Below the pieces are notes generated by a model. It did not search any database and was not told the DNA's origin. It worked only from the letters and a program-made list of their open reading frames with translations. Positions 35,481 through 44,094 of a stretch of DNA of 64,000 nucleotides are shown one piece after another. The DNA is taken from assembly GCA_041399065.1 (NCBI GenBank), contig JAWKTN010000003.1, positions 496,001-560,000 of the forward strand, given 5' to 3'. Every line of letters starts with the position of its first letter. Positions within the stretch are counted from its first letter, which is position 1. The position numbers and the translations under genes were made by a program. Source of the stretch: JAGQPD01 sp020426865. Lineage in GTDB: Bacteria; Planctomycetota; Planctomycetia; Pirellulales; Pirellulaceae.

Positions 35481-37559
35481 TCACACGCACGATTGCTGTT
35501 GCAGACTCGCCTGCCACATCTGACGATACGCATCCTGCAAATCGGCAATGTACGGCTTGGGGTCACAGATTGTGCACGCCATCATCGTTCGCAACTGACT
35601 GCTCAGGCTTTGCAGTCGACTGCGGTCCGCTGCCAGTCGCGCGACACATTGCACGTAGTCGTCGGCGTCGCGGGCGATCAGATCGTCCAAGCCTAAGCGG
35701 ACCAGCGCCGAAGCGGTCGCCCGACCACATGGCCGATCGCCACGCACGGTTGGCGTCGGGACCCCCATCCACATCGCTTCCAACGCCGTCGTACCGCTCC
35801 CCCAGGGAATTGCATCCAGGAGAATGTCCATGGCACCGTACGCCGTTAGGTGCTCGCCGCTATCATCCCACGCAAAATCGACGCGCTGCGGCTCGACCCC
35901 AAATTCCACCAGGCGTTGCAGGATCAACGATTGCAGTTCCAAATTGTCACGCAGCGAATTCCGGAAGACTAGCAACCGGGAATCAGGAGTGACCGCGAGG
36001 AGCTTGGCCCACATCGCCAGTGTCTGCGACGACATCTTGTCTGGCTTATGTGTCGAACCGAACACAATCGGCCGTGCCGAGTCGTAATCTCTTGGCGACA
36101 GTTCGGGCGTACTTTTCGGTGGCTGCCAGCAGCATCCACCGTGCGGCAAACGCCACACTTGCTCGCTGTAATACTGGTCGTCCTCCGGCGGATCCCGATC
36201 AACGTCAGTGATCACGTAATCGATGTGAGCGAGCCCGGTAGTATTGAGGTATCCCAACATCGACGCTTGCACTGGTGCCGGACGTTTCGCGAACACCTTC
36301 AGTCGATTACGTGCGGTATGCCCGGCCAAATCGACCAAGATGTCGATTTCATCTTGCCGAATGAGACCAGCGAGCATTTCGTCGGACAGGCCGCTGGTAA
36401 AGCGCCAGCCATCGACCAATTTCTGTTGCGTCTGGGTCGTTGCGTCGGGCCGGAGGACTTCGGCGTAGCAATAGACCTCGAATCGTTTTCGGTCATACGA
36501 CTCGAAAATCGGCATAACAAAACCACGCATGGCATGATGATAGAGATCGGGTGAGACGTATCCAATGCGCAATCGCTTGTCGGCTCCGGCCGCGTGCAGG
36601 TGCGAATGGTCATCTGGCCGTCGATCATCTTCCGGTATCAAGCCGGCCCATTGGAGGTGTGCGTCGAACATTCGCTGCCGAGAACATTCGGCATCCAGAT
36701 TCAGTGCGTAAAGATAGTCGCTCCAGGCGTTGTCGTTCATCGGATCGTATTGTATTGCTTCCTCGAAGCAGGCGATGGCCCGAGGAATATCGTGAGCTTC
36801 CTGATAGCAGATTCCGGCCGCCACCCATGCGGTAGGTCGGCGAGGGTCCAGTTCCAAAGCACGGTTTAATCGATCCATCGCCAATGCTAACTGGCCACTC
36901 TCACGCAACACATTCGCAAGATTGACCATCGCTTCACACGAATCAGGCTGAAGCCGTAACACAAACTCGAGTGTCCGACGTGCTTCCGACAATTCTCCCA
37001 GGTGTCGGAGCATAGCACCGCGGTTGATCAATCCTTGGACCTGTTGTGGCTGCAGACTCAATGCCCGATCCTGATTGGTCAGTGCCGCATCCAGTTTTCC
37101 CAAACGCAATTGTACGGATGCCAGATTTGTCCACGCCTCGGCGTTCCGTGGATCGGCGTGGGTCGCGGCGACAAGCGCCTCCAGCGACTCCACGTTGCGG
37201 TGCTGCAACCACAATGCATTGCCCAATACACTCCAGGCGAGTGCGTGATCCGGCTGCAGTTTCAACGCGCGCCGGCAACTGACTTCCGCTTCGTGTGGTT
37301 GTGATACCGACATCAACACAGACGCGCGATTGGCATGATAATCGGCCACGTGGCCTCGCAAGCGTATCGCCCGGTCAAGGCACTCCAGTGCCCGATCAGT
37401 CATCCCTTGCTGATGGGCTACCAGACCGCTCAAGTGCCAGGCGTCGGCATGCCGCGCGTCCAACTCAATGACCTGCTGGTAGATACGACCGGCGGCCGGC
37501 AAGTCCCCCTGCCGGTGATGACACACACCGGTCAACATTAAATCCTGCAATTCTGACAT
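35481..37559 (-). CDS. TPR-SPINDLY (O-GlcNAc transferase-like) glycosyltransferase
   Basis: 692 residues from ATG 37559, set by AGGAGG four bases upstream. The first ~300 residues are tandem TPR repeats (for example A-D-A-W-H-L-S-G-L-V-A-H-Q-Q-G). The rest is the GT41-type catalytic region: L-R-I-G-Y-V-S-P-D-L-Y-H-H-A, I-L-V-D-L-A-G-H-T, V-Q-A-S-M-L-G-Y-L-N-T-T-G, V-F-G-S-T-H-K-P-D-K-M-S and L-D-A-I-P-W-G-S-G-T-T-A-L-E-A-M-W-M-G-V-P. These proteins transfer a sugar to Ser/Thr of target proteins. Bacterial targets are mostly unknown. Operonic with the DegT aminotransferase gene downstream. Confidence 0.92.
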   Translation of the reverse strand: MSELQDLMLTGVCHHRQGDLPAAGRIYQQVIELDARHADAWHLSGLVAHQQGMTDRALECLDRAIRLRGHVADYHANRASVLMSVSQPHEAEVSCRRALKLQPDHALAWSVLGNALWLQHRNVESLEALVAATHADPRNAEAWTNLASVQLRLGKLDAALTNQDRALSLQPQQVQGLINRGAMLRHLGELSEARRTLEFVLRLQPDSCEAMVNLANVLRESGQLALAMDRLNRALELDPRRPTAWVAAGICYQEAHDIPRAIACFEEAIQYDPMNDNAWSDYLYALNLDAECSRQRMFDAHLQWAGLIPEDDRRPDDHSHLHAAGADKRLRIGYVSPDLYHHAMRGFVMPIFESYDRKRFEVYCYAEVLRPDATTQTQQKLVDGWRFTSGLSDEMLAGLIRQDEIDILVDLAGHTARNRLKVFAKRPAPVQASMLGYLNTTGLAHIDYVITDVDRDPPEDDQYYSEQVWRLPHGGCCWQPPKSTPELSPRDYDSARPIVFGSTHKPDKMSSQTLAMWAKLLAVTPDSRLLVFRNSLRDNLELQSLILQRLVEFGVEPQRVDFAWDDSGEHLTAYGAMDILLDAIPWGSGTTALEAMWMGVPTPTVRGDRPCGRATASALVRLGLDDLIARDADDYVQCVARLAADRSRLQSLSSQLRTMMACTICDPKPYIADLQDAYRQMWQASLQQQSCV

Positions 37560-37634
37560 CTCGCCTCCTGTTGGCAAAAGTCTCCGCGAACCTTTCGCAC
37601 GTTATCGAATGGTCCCGAGAAAACTTGCCCCAGA

Positions 37635-38354
37635 CTAGCAAGACATCAAAACCTGCTTGGCTTGCCGCACGAGTTCGGCATCGGTCACAGTAAAGTCATC
37701 GGCGGCAACTGGTTGAGCAGCGTCGACCGATTTGTTGCCGAACGAACCGTGAAATTGATGACAACCCGTCATCTGTAAAATTGTTTGAAGATTCTCTGGT
37801 CTTACGCCGGAACCAACCACCAAGCCGATGCGATCATGCGCGTACTCGCGCATCTGCCGGAGCCCCGCGACGCCCTGCGCTGCCGTCGAAGCGCCACCCG
37901 AGGTGAGAACGCGATCCACGCCCAGTTCTACGAGCGTGTCAAGTGCGACAAGCGGCTCTGCAACACAGTCGATGGCCCGATGAAATACGTTTTCGTGTCC
38001 TTTTGTTATCGTTAACACCTGCTCGATCCGGCGTGCATCCACCGTACGATCGCGATTCAAGAATCCAAATACGAAACCCGTCACACCCTGCTCGATCAGC
38101 GGGGGAATATCGGCAAGCAATGTTTGGAATTCAGCTTCTGAATAGCAAAACCCGGCACTCCGCGGACGCAACATGCATAGGAGGGGAAGGGAAACCGCCT
38201 GCTGGATTTGGCGGACCAGTCCGACCGTGGGCGTGAGCCCCCCCAATTCGAGTGCCAGATTGACCTCCAAGCGATCGGCACCGCCGTCGGCGGCGCGAAG
38301 AGCACTTTCTACCGAAGCGACACATACTTCCAACACTCGAGGAACCGTTCCCAT
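37635..38354 (-). CDS. cutC: CutC family copper homeostasis protein
   Basis: 239 residues from ATG 38354 (M-G-T-V-P-R-V-L-E-V-C-V), the family-typical start; a frame from 38396 adds a basic leader. TIM-barrel protein. Diagnostic sequences are G-A-D-R-L-E-V-N-L, M-L-R-P-R-S-A-G-F, V-F-H-R-A-I-D, L-T-S-G-G-A-S-T-A and M-T-G-C-H-Q-F-H-G-S. Described as copper homeostasis in E. coli, but the biochemical role is debated. Stands alone between the glycosyltransferase and a repeat-rich region. Confidence 0.93.
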   Translation of the reverse strand: MGTVPRVLEVCVASVESALRAADGGADRLEVNLALELGGLTPTVGLVRQIQQAVSLPLLCMLRPRSAGFCYSEAEFQTLLADIPPLIEQGVTGFVFGFLNRDRTVDARRIEQVLTITKGHENVFHRAIDCVAEPLVALDTLVELGVDRVLTSGGASTAAQGVAGLRQMREYAHDRIGLVVGSGVRPENLQTILQMTGCHQFHGSFGNKSVDAAQPVAADDFTVTDAELVRQAKQVLMSC

Positions 38355-38396
38355 GGCACGACTTGCTATTTGCTTCTTGGGATTAATGACGAACAA

Positions 38397-38719
38397 CGCG
38401 GTGCTGCGGATCCGCTGACGTTACCTTACTGGTTTTGGTCCACCCCTAGAAGGTGTGGCGGCAGGGGCGGGTCCGGACGGCTGGGGGGACACTGCCGGGA
38501 CGGCTGGGGACAGCCGTGGAACTTTGCTCGGGACAACCGTGGGACTTGGTGAACCGGTGGGGGATGGGGTGCGTATGAGGTGAATTGGGCCGGAACTTGG
38601 AGGGCGTCTGCGGTGTTGTAAGTAGATCGCCAGGCCGTTCGGCCGATTTTTGGGAACAGCTGATTTTTGGGAACAGCTGATTTTTGGGAACAGAGGTGCA
38701 AACAGCCGAGGAGATCCGC
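38397..38719. other. G-rich repeat region upstream of the ECF sigma gene
   Basis: No gene. From 38455 to 38570 the DNA is rich in GGGACGGCTGGGGA-like near-repeats, with a small inverted repeat ACGGCT/AGCCGT around GGGGAC near 38498-38517. A 17-bp tandem repeat follows at 38645-38693. Any promoter of the sigma/kinase pair must be here. Confidence 0.6.
38645..38693 (+). repeat. 17-bp tandem repeat, three copies
   Basis: The unit TGATTTTTGGGAACAGC occurs at 38661-38677, again at 38678-38693 (last base differs), and without its first base at 38645-38660. The copies abut and end 27 bp before the start of the sigma gene, in its 5' leader. Similar TTCCCAAAAATC-type units occur, as I recall, in other planctomycete genomes. 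Confidence 0.85.
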
Positions 38720-39358
38720 ATGGGTTTGGCAGCCATGTCCAGTTCCGTACCCCGCCGCTGGCTCGGTGAAGTTCGGCAGGGTGACGACGGTCATTTGGGA
38801 GCGTTGTTGGAGCTCTATCGCAACTATTTGTCGCTACTGGCGGACAGTCATCTTGACCCGAAGTTGCGTGCTCGGGTGAGTCCGTCCGATTTGGTGCAGG
38901 AAACGATGTTGGAGGCGCACCGGGACATCCGTCAATTCCGGGGCGAATCGGAGCTTGAGTTCCTGGGATGGCTGCGCCAGATTCTTGTCAACAATTTGGC
39001 GCAGGTTGTTGAAAAGCATGTGTTGGCGGTCAAGCGAGACGTGCGCCGCGAGGTTTCCCTGGAGGGCCTGCGGACGGCGGTTGAGCAATCGACAATTCAT
39101 TTAGGGCAAGTGCTGGCGGGACGGGAAGAACCGCCGCACGCCGAAATGGAACGACGCGAACGCGCCGTGATTCTGGCAGATCTTCTCACATCGCTACCGC
39201 CTCATTATCGGGAAGTCCTGATGATGCGCAATTTGCAAGGACTACGATTCGACGAGGTAGCGAGAAAGCTGAATCGGACGGTACCGGCAACGAAGATGTT
39301 GTGGATGCGCGCGATCAAGCAGCTGCGTCAAGCGTACGATAATCGGTTTTTGCAATGA
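38720..39358 (+). CDS. ECF RNA polymerase sigma factor
   Basis: 212 residues from ATG 38720, with GAGGAG six bases upstream. Sigma region 2 is seen in S-P-S-D-L-V-Q-E-T-M-L-E-A-H and E-F-L-G-W-L-R-Q-I-L-V-N-N-L. Region 4 is seen in L-P-P-H-Y-R-E-V-L-M-M-R-N-L-Q-G-L and the helix-turn-helix V-A-R-K-L-N-R-T-V-P-A-T-K-M-L-W. This is the planctomycete type whose genes sit beside large Ser/Thr kinases. Its stop overlaps the kinase start (ATGA), so the two are translated together and the kinase probably controls this sigma factor. Confidence 0.94.
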   Translation: MGLAAMSSSVPRRWLGEVRQGDDGHLGALLELYRNYLSLLADSHLDPKLRARVSPSDLVQETMLEAHRDIRQFRGESELEFLGWLRQILVNNLAQVVEKHVLAVKRDVRREVSLEGLRTAVEQSTIHLGQVLAGREEPPHAEMERRERAVILADLLTSLPPHYREVLMMRNLQGLRFDEVARKLNRTVPATKMLWMRAIKQLRQAYDNRFLQ

Positions 39359-41997
39359 GCGGAATTCGAGCGAACACCGATGACCGCTCCATGTCTCCAA
39401 GTAGCATGGGAAATCTATCGAGCGAGCTTCAGCAGAAGTTGGCTGATGTCCTGGATGACTATTTGACAGGTTTGGAGCAGGGACTTCCGCGCAACGAAGA
39501 CGAATTGGTATCGCGGTATCCCGAGTTGGCAGAACCATTGCGGGAGTTTCTTGGTGGGCTAGCGCTGCTGCACGACGGGACAGGCGAATTTCGGGACGCC
39601 CGGACCAATCTGGATCGGTCAACGGAGCCGGAACCCAATGGCCGCGTTCTCGGCGACTTTGAACTCGTACGCGAGATCGCTCGCGGCGGCATGGGAGTTG
39701 TCTATGAAGCGCAGCAGCGGTCGCTGGAACGACGAGTCGCACTGAAAGTGCTGCCGTTTGCCTCGATGCTGGACAGCAAACAGCGGATTCGTTTTCAGAA
39801 CGAGGCGCGCGCTGCCGCGCAGTTGCACCATCCGCATATCGTGCCTGTCTATGGTGTGGGAGTTGACCGGGGCGTCCACTATTACGCCATGCAGCTGATC
39901 GAAGGATACTCGTTGGCCGACTGGATCAACGCCCGACACAGCGCCACATACATGCCACACGATCCCTGCGGCACGGCCGGGACACCGGCATATTTTCGGT
40001 ACGTGGTCGCACTGGTCGTGCAGGCTGCCGATGCCTTACACGCAGCCCACGAATGTGGTGTGATCCATCGCGACGTCAAACCCTCCAATCTGCTGCTCGA
40101 CCTCGCCGGCCACCTTTGGGTTACCGACTTTGGGTTGGCTCGCAGCCAACTTGCGGGGAGTCACACGCATTCTGGCGACATCGTCGGCACACTCCATTAC
40201 ATGAGCCCTGAACAGGCCAACGGCGAATCGGCACTGGCCGACCCTCGCAGCGACATCTATTCACTGGGGGTCACGCTCTATGAGCTGTTGACACTGCAAC
40301 GCCCTTTCGACGGCGACGACTATGTGCAAGTTGCGGAACGGATTCGCGAGGGACAATTCCGGCGACCCCGCGCATGCAATCGCCATCTCCCCCAAGATCT
40401 GGAAAACGTGATCTTGCGAGCCATGGCTTCCGAACGCAGTGAACGCTATGGCAACGCCGCTGAATTGGCCGACGATCTCCGCCGGTTCCTTGATGGAGTT
40501 CCCACATGCGCGCGACCCCCACGGCTGATGAATCGCATTTGGAAATGGACAACCCGCCACCGGCGCTCAGTCGTCGTCGGGCTGGCCACATCCGTACTTG
40601 CTATCCTGGGGCTCGTCGTCAGTATCGTCATGGTCTCGCATCAAAAGCATCAAGCGGAACAAAACTATCAGGCTTCGCAAATCAATTTCAGTGAGGCGGA
40701 AGCGGCGGTGGATGAGTTGGGAATGGAGGCAGCCGAGTTGCTGTCGAGCACACCCAACACAGAAAAGGTACGCCGAAGCTTGTTGGAAAAGGTACTGCAC
40801 TATTACCAGCGGCTCTTGTCGCGTGCCACCGATGCGCCCGAATTGAAAGAACGGATCGCGATGACACATGCCAAGATGGCCAGAATTCATCAACAGCTGG
40901 GTGATCTGGACAACGCATTGCGCGAATTCCAGCAGGCGGAAGATGATTGGAAAAACGTCGTGCAGGCCGGCAATTATGCTCCACGTGCCGTCGAACAATG
41001 GCGACGTTGTCAAAATGAAATCGCTTTGGCACTGCATGACCTGGCACGATCTCAGGAAGCCATACAGCATTTGCAGCTGGCCATTGACGACCGGCAGCAG
41101 ATCGTTGACCTTCAGCCAGACGACGAAGCAGCGAAAATCGATTTGGCGACATTTCAAATCAATCGTGGCCGGATTCTTGCCGACATCGGGGAGCGAGAAC
41201 GAGCGAAGGTGTGTTTTCAGTTTGCCATCAATCTATTCGACGATCCCACGCATCCGTCTGACGACAGTGCGGATTCGCGTCGCCTGTTGGCCACTGCGTT
41301 CAACCAAATGGGGTTGATGGAGCGAGAGGCAAACGCTCAACTTGCAAGCGAATTCGTGAGCCGCGCGATCGAGATCCAGCAGGGGCTCGTTGACGCGGAT
41401 GCGGCCAGCCATGCGGACCGAGCCGATTTGGCTACCTCGTACGATAGCCGCGCGATCTTACTCGACGGACTCGACCATCGTGACCTTGCGATTCAATCCT
41501 ACGACGAATCCATACGGTTGCGACGCCGATTGATAGAAGAACGTCCGTTCGTCGCTCAGTATCGAGCTGACCTGGCTGTCACGCTGAACAATACGGCCCA
41601 TCTACTGAGTGCCGCAGGACGATGGCCCGATGCCGAAGAATCGTTTCAGGAAGCGATTGGATTGCAGACTGGACTCGTCCGCAGCAACCCAGAGGACCTC
41701 ATGGGGGCGGGCCGTTTGGGGGGAATGCACAACAACCTGGCGATGGTGCAACAGCGTTTGGGAATGGAGAGTGAGGCAATAGAAAGTTACAAATCAGCCA
41801 TAAATTTTCAGCTGCACGCCTTGCGGCAGGCCCAGGGAAACGCACAATTTCGCGACCATTTGGCGCGAACTTACTATAATTATTCTCGTTGCCTGCACGA
41901 CGCAGGGAGAACCAACGAAGCGGAAGGGATTTTGGTTCGGCGCGATGAGCTATTGTCGGAGACGTCGGCCGCTGAGCCGCTCACCCCAGCACGATAG
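39355..41997 (+). CDS. membrane Ser/Thr protein kinase with TPR sensor part
   Basis: 880 residues from ATG 39355. The cytoplasmic kinase domain (~100-390) is complete: glycine loop I-A-R-G-G-M-G-V-V-Y-E-A, V-A-L-K-V-L-P (Lys), H-R-D-V-K-P-S-N-L-L (~239), D-F-G-L-A (~259), Y-M-S-P-E-Q-A and D-I-Y-S-L-G-V-T-L-Y-E-L. One transmembrane helix lies at ~405-428 (V-G-L-A-T-S-V-L-A-I-L-G-L-V-V-S-I). The remaining 450 residues form many TPR-like helical repeats, presumably extracytoplasmic and sensory. Translationally coupled to the upstream ECF sigma factor gene. Confidence 0.95.
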   Translation: MSGIRANTDDRSMSPSSMGNLSSELQQKLADVLDDYLTGLEQGLPRNEDELVSRYPELAEPLREFLGGLALLHDGTGEFRDARTNLDRSTEPEPNGRVLGDFELVREIARGGMGVVYEAQQRSLERRVALKVLPFASMLDSKQRIRFQNEARAAAQLHHPHIVPVYGVGVDRGVHYYAMQLIEGYSLADWINARHSATYMPHDPCGTAGTPAYFRYVVALVVQAADALHAAHECGVIHRDVKPSNLLLDLAGHLWVTDFGLARSQLAGSHTHSGDIVGTLHYMSPEQANGESALADPRSDIYSLGVTLYELLTLQRPFDGDDYVQVAERIREGQFRRPRACNRHLPQDLENVILRAMASERSERYGNAAELADDLRRFLDGVPTCARPPRLMNRIWKWTTRHRRSVVVGLATSVLAILGLVVSIVMVSHQKHQAEQNYQASQINFSEAEAAVDELGMEAAELLSSTPNTEKVRRSLLEKVLHYYQRLLSRATDAPELKERIAMTHAKMARIHQQLGDLDNALREFQQAEDDWKNVVQAGNYAPRAVEQWRRCQNEIALALHDLARSQEAIQHLQLAIDDRQQIVDLQPDDEAAKIDLATFQINRGRILADIGERERAKVCFQFAINLFDDPTHPSDDSADSRRLLATAFNQMGLMEREANAQLASEFVSRAIEIQQGLVDADAASHADRADLATSYDSRAILLDGLDHRDLAIQSYDESIRLRRRLIEERPFVAQYRADLAVTLNNTAHLLSAAGRWPDAEESFQEAIGLQTGLVRSNPEDLMGAGRLGGMHNNLAMVQQRLGMESEAIESYKSAINFQLHALRQAQGNAQFRDHLARTYYNYSRCLHDAGRTNEAEGILVRRDELLSETSAAEPLTPAR

Positions 41998-42042
41998 ACG
42001 CATCAAGCAGAATAACCGCAGTCAGAGACGGAATGACCAAAG

Positions 42043-43472
42043 ATGAGAGACAGAGAATCCGATCGCACGACGTTGCACCATCGCCATCGATGGATCGCCG
42101 GCGAATCGAACTTCCGCTTACGTGTGGAACAACTCGAATCCCGGACGCTGCTTTCCGCGACTCCCATGACGCTGCACTTTTCTGAGTCTCGCGGGGAAGT
42201 GCACGTGCATGATCTTCACGTGCCGCCCAAGAATTCCGCGCACAATATCGGGCATTTGACGCCGCAAGCAACAACGGAAAGGAGTTCGCTGGAGACGCAG
42301 AGTTGTTCGCTCATGGAATCCAGCAATCGATTTTCAAAACGTCTCTCTTCCCCCACGACGTGCGAACTTCTTCCTTCGAGCGCGAATCACAAACCAAGCC
42401 GCTGTCGTTCTCGCTCGGCTCCTTCGAGCCGGAGTCGGACATCAAGTCCTCGTTTCCTAGTAGCAACCGTCCGAGTGCTACGGTTCCGACCGTCGTTGTC
42501 TTTTCAATACTGCAACCGCTGCCAACGGTTCTGATTGCGACTGTCCCCACGGTCATACCCGCCGTCACTACCACGATCGTCGTACCCACCGCCGCGCGCA
42601 CCGTCATACCCGTTGTCACAAATGTCAATCACGCCAATCTCCGTGGCAGCACTGACATCCTTGCGGCATCCACGATGTCGATCGCCGATTCAAGTATCAC
42701 GCGATCATCTCCGCCCGCGAGTCCTCGTACGGCCGGTATAACGTTCGAATTAAGGGACGTGACGGTCGTGGGTAGTAATGCTACTGGTTTCACGTACACA
42801 TCGCTGGCGCCTTCCAGCGATGCGGTGGAATTGAGCGATCGCACCGACGGATACATTGATCTCATCAATTCGCAGTGGCAGTATGATACAGCTTCGGCGC
42901 GTGTTCACAACAGCTCCAATCGTGCGACCAATGGCGATCCACTGCGACCGCTCGAAGACGAGGTCGACAACATCGACGATTGGTTTTCGCTTGAAATATT
43001 GGAAGGTCGCGGCTTGACCGATAGCGATCCGGCCGATCGCCAGGTGAATCCCTTACCGACAACTGGCCGGAGGGATCAACAGGGGAGTGAGAACAACAAT
43101 CGAGAAGGCGAGACGGATCGGGTTGACCGATCGAGTGACGATGAACAACCGCGCGCGACCGAGGGCGAGGGGACAACGGGATCGGCCGAGCAACAATACG
43201 TCGACGACTGGATGGCGGAATTGGACGACCACGACTTGGGTGGAATGATCACGTTCTCGCAGCCCTTTGTGGGGGAACATCGCCCAGCCCACGGAGACGC
43301 CTCCGTGTCACACGACGGCGTCGTGGGTGCCGCGTCACCTGGGGCATCGCTATCGCAAGCCGCGCGAGGGGAGAACGGCATCCGTGCATCGGTGCGAAAT
43401 AAATCGGAAATGGAGTGGATGCAACGAAGTGAGAAAGAACCGGTAACTGGCGATACGCGTCAGGAGGGATAA
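42043..43472 (+). pseudogene. LExR-signal surface protein gene with an apparent frameshift
   Basis: The frame from ATG 42043 gives a planctomycete surface-protein N-terminus (R-L-R-V-E-Q-L-E-S-R-T-L-L-S-A). It then turns unnatural, ending at 42534. The frame to its left by one base is open from 42213 (A-A-S-N-N-G-K-E-F-A-G-D-A-E-L) to 43472 and looks coding: Thr/Val-rich, then acidic, with many Asp/Glu near the end. A -1 shift somewhere in 42213-42300 would join them into ~475 residues. No classical slippery heptamer was seen. It follows the kinase by 45 bp. Function unknown; either a real lesion or a sequencing error. Confidence 0.6.
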
Positions 43473-43484
43473 TGCCGAGAGTCC

Positions 43485-43877
43485 CTACGCGACAGCAGGC
43501 TCGCGGGGGGGCGACGTGCAGAGCTCAATGGTGTGACCGTCGGGGTCGCTGACGTAGATTTGAAACGCGCCATCGGGGCGCGTGCGCCGGGGTTTGTAGG
43601 GGGTCTGCGTGCTACGGAGGTGCTCTTCCCAGGCGTCGATATCGTCGACGAGCAGGGCGTAGTGGTTGCCGCGGCTATCGCTGTGGACTGGTTGATGACG
43701 ATCGCCGATCAGGTGCAGTTCTTGGTCGGAGCCAAGGCGGTACCAGGCACCGGGAAAGGTAAAGGCGGGCCGAGAAATGGTTTCCAGCAACAGCACGTTT
43801 TCATAAAATTGCTGACTTACCTCTACATTTGCTACATGGATCGCCACGTGGTTCAGTTGGCGGGTTTTGATTGCCAT
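43485..43877 (-). CDS. VOC (glyoxalase/dioxygenase) superfamily protein
   Basis: 130 residues from ATG 43877 (M-A-I-K-T-R-Q-L-N-H-V-A-I-H-V); GTG or ATG codons further upstream are possible. One domain with two beta-alpha-beta-beta-beta repeats: L-N-H-V-A-I-H-V (metal His), L-G-S-D-Q-E-L-H-L-I, H-Y-A-L-L-V-D-D-I and Y-V-S-D-P-D-G-H-T-I-E-L-C (metal Glu). Such proteins are metal-dependent lyases, isomerases or resistance proteins; the substrate cannot be told. Convergent with the preceding gene, 12 bp apart. Confidence 0.88.
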   Translation of the reverse strand: MAIKTRQLNHVAIHVANVEVSQQFYENVLLLETISRPAFTFPGAWYRLGSDQELHLIGDRHQPVHSDSRGNHYALLVDDIDAWEEHLRSTQTPYKPRRTRPDGAFQIYVSDPDGHTIELCTSPPREPAVA

Positions 43878-44094
43878 TCCACCGTTTTTCCCTTCTATTG
43901 TTCCCTGCCATCCCAAGGCATCCCCAGGCCCCTGGCGGCCAATATTCTCACGTTTGCGCTGGCCGGCGAATTCGGTATCATAGGGGCGGAAACCCGAACC
44001 AATTTGCCGCCCGCTGCGTACGAGTTCAGGTTGGTAACCTCTGCCATTGGGGCACAGACTTCACTGACTAAGTTAATTGATAGCAAACAAAGCC

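Noticed and set aside
38645..38693. CRISPR-like repeat array
   Set aside because: Repeats abut without spacers and there are only three; no cas genes are in the window. No CRISPR array was seen anywhere.
42220..42240. Programmed -1 frameshift site
   Set aside because: No X-XXY-YYZ heptamer in the overlap and no clear downstream pseudoknot; treated as a lesion or sequence error.
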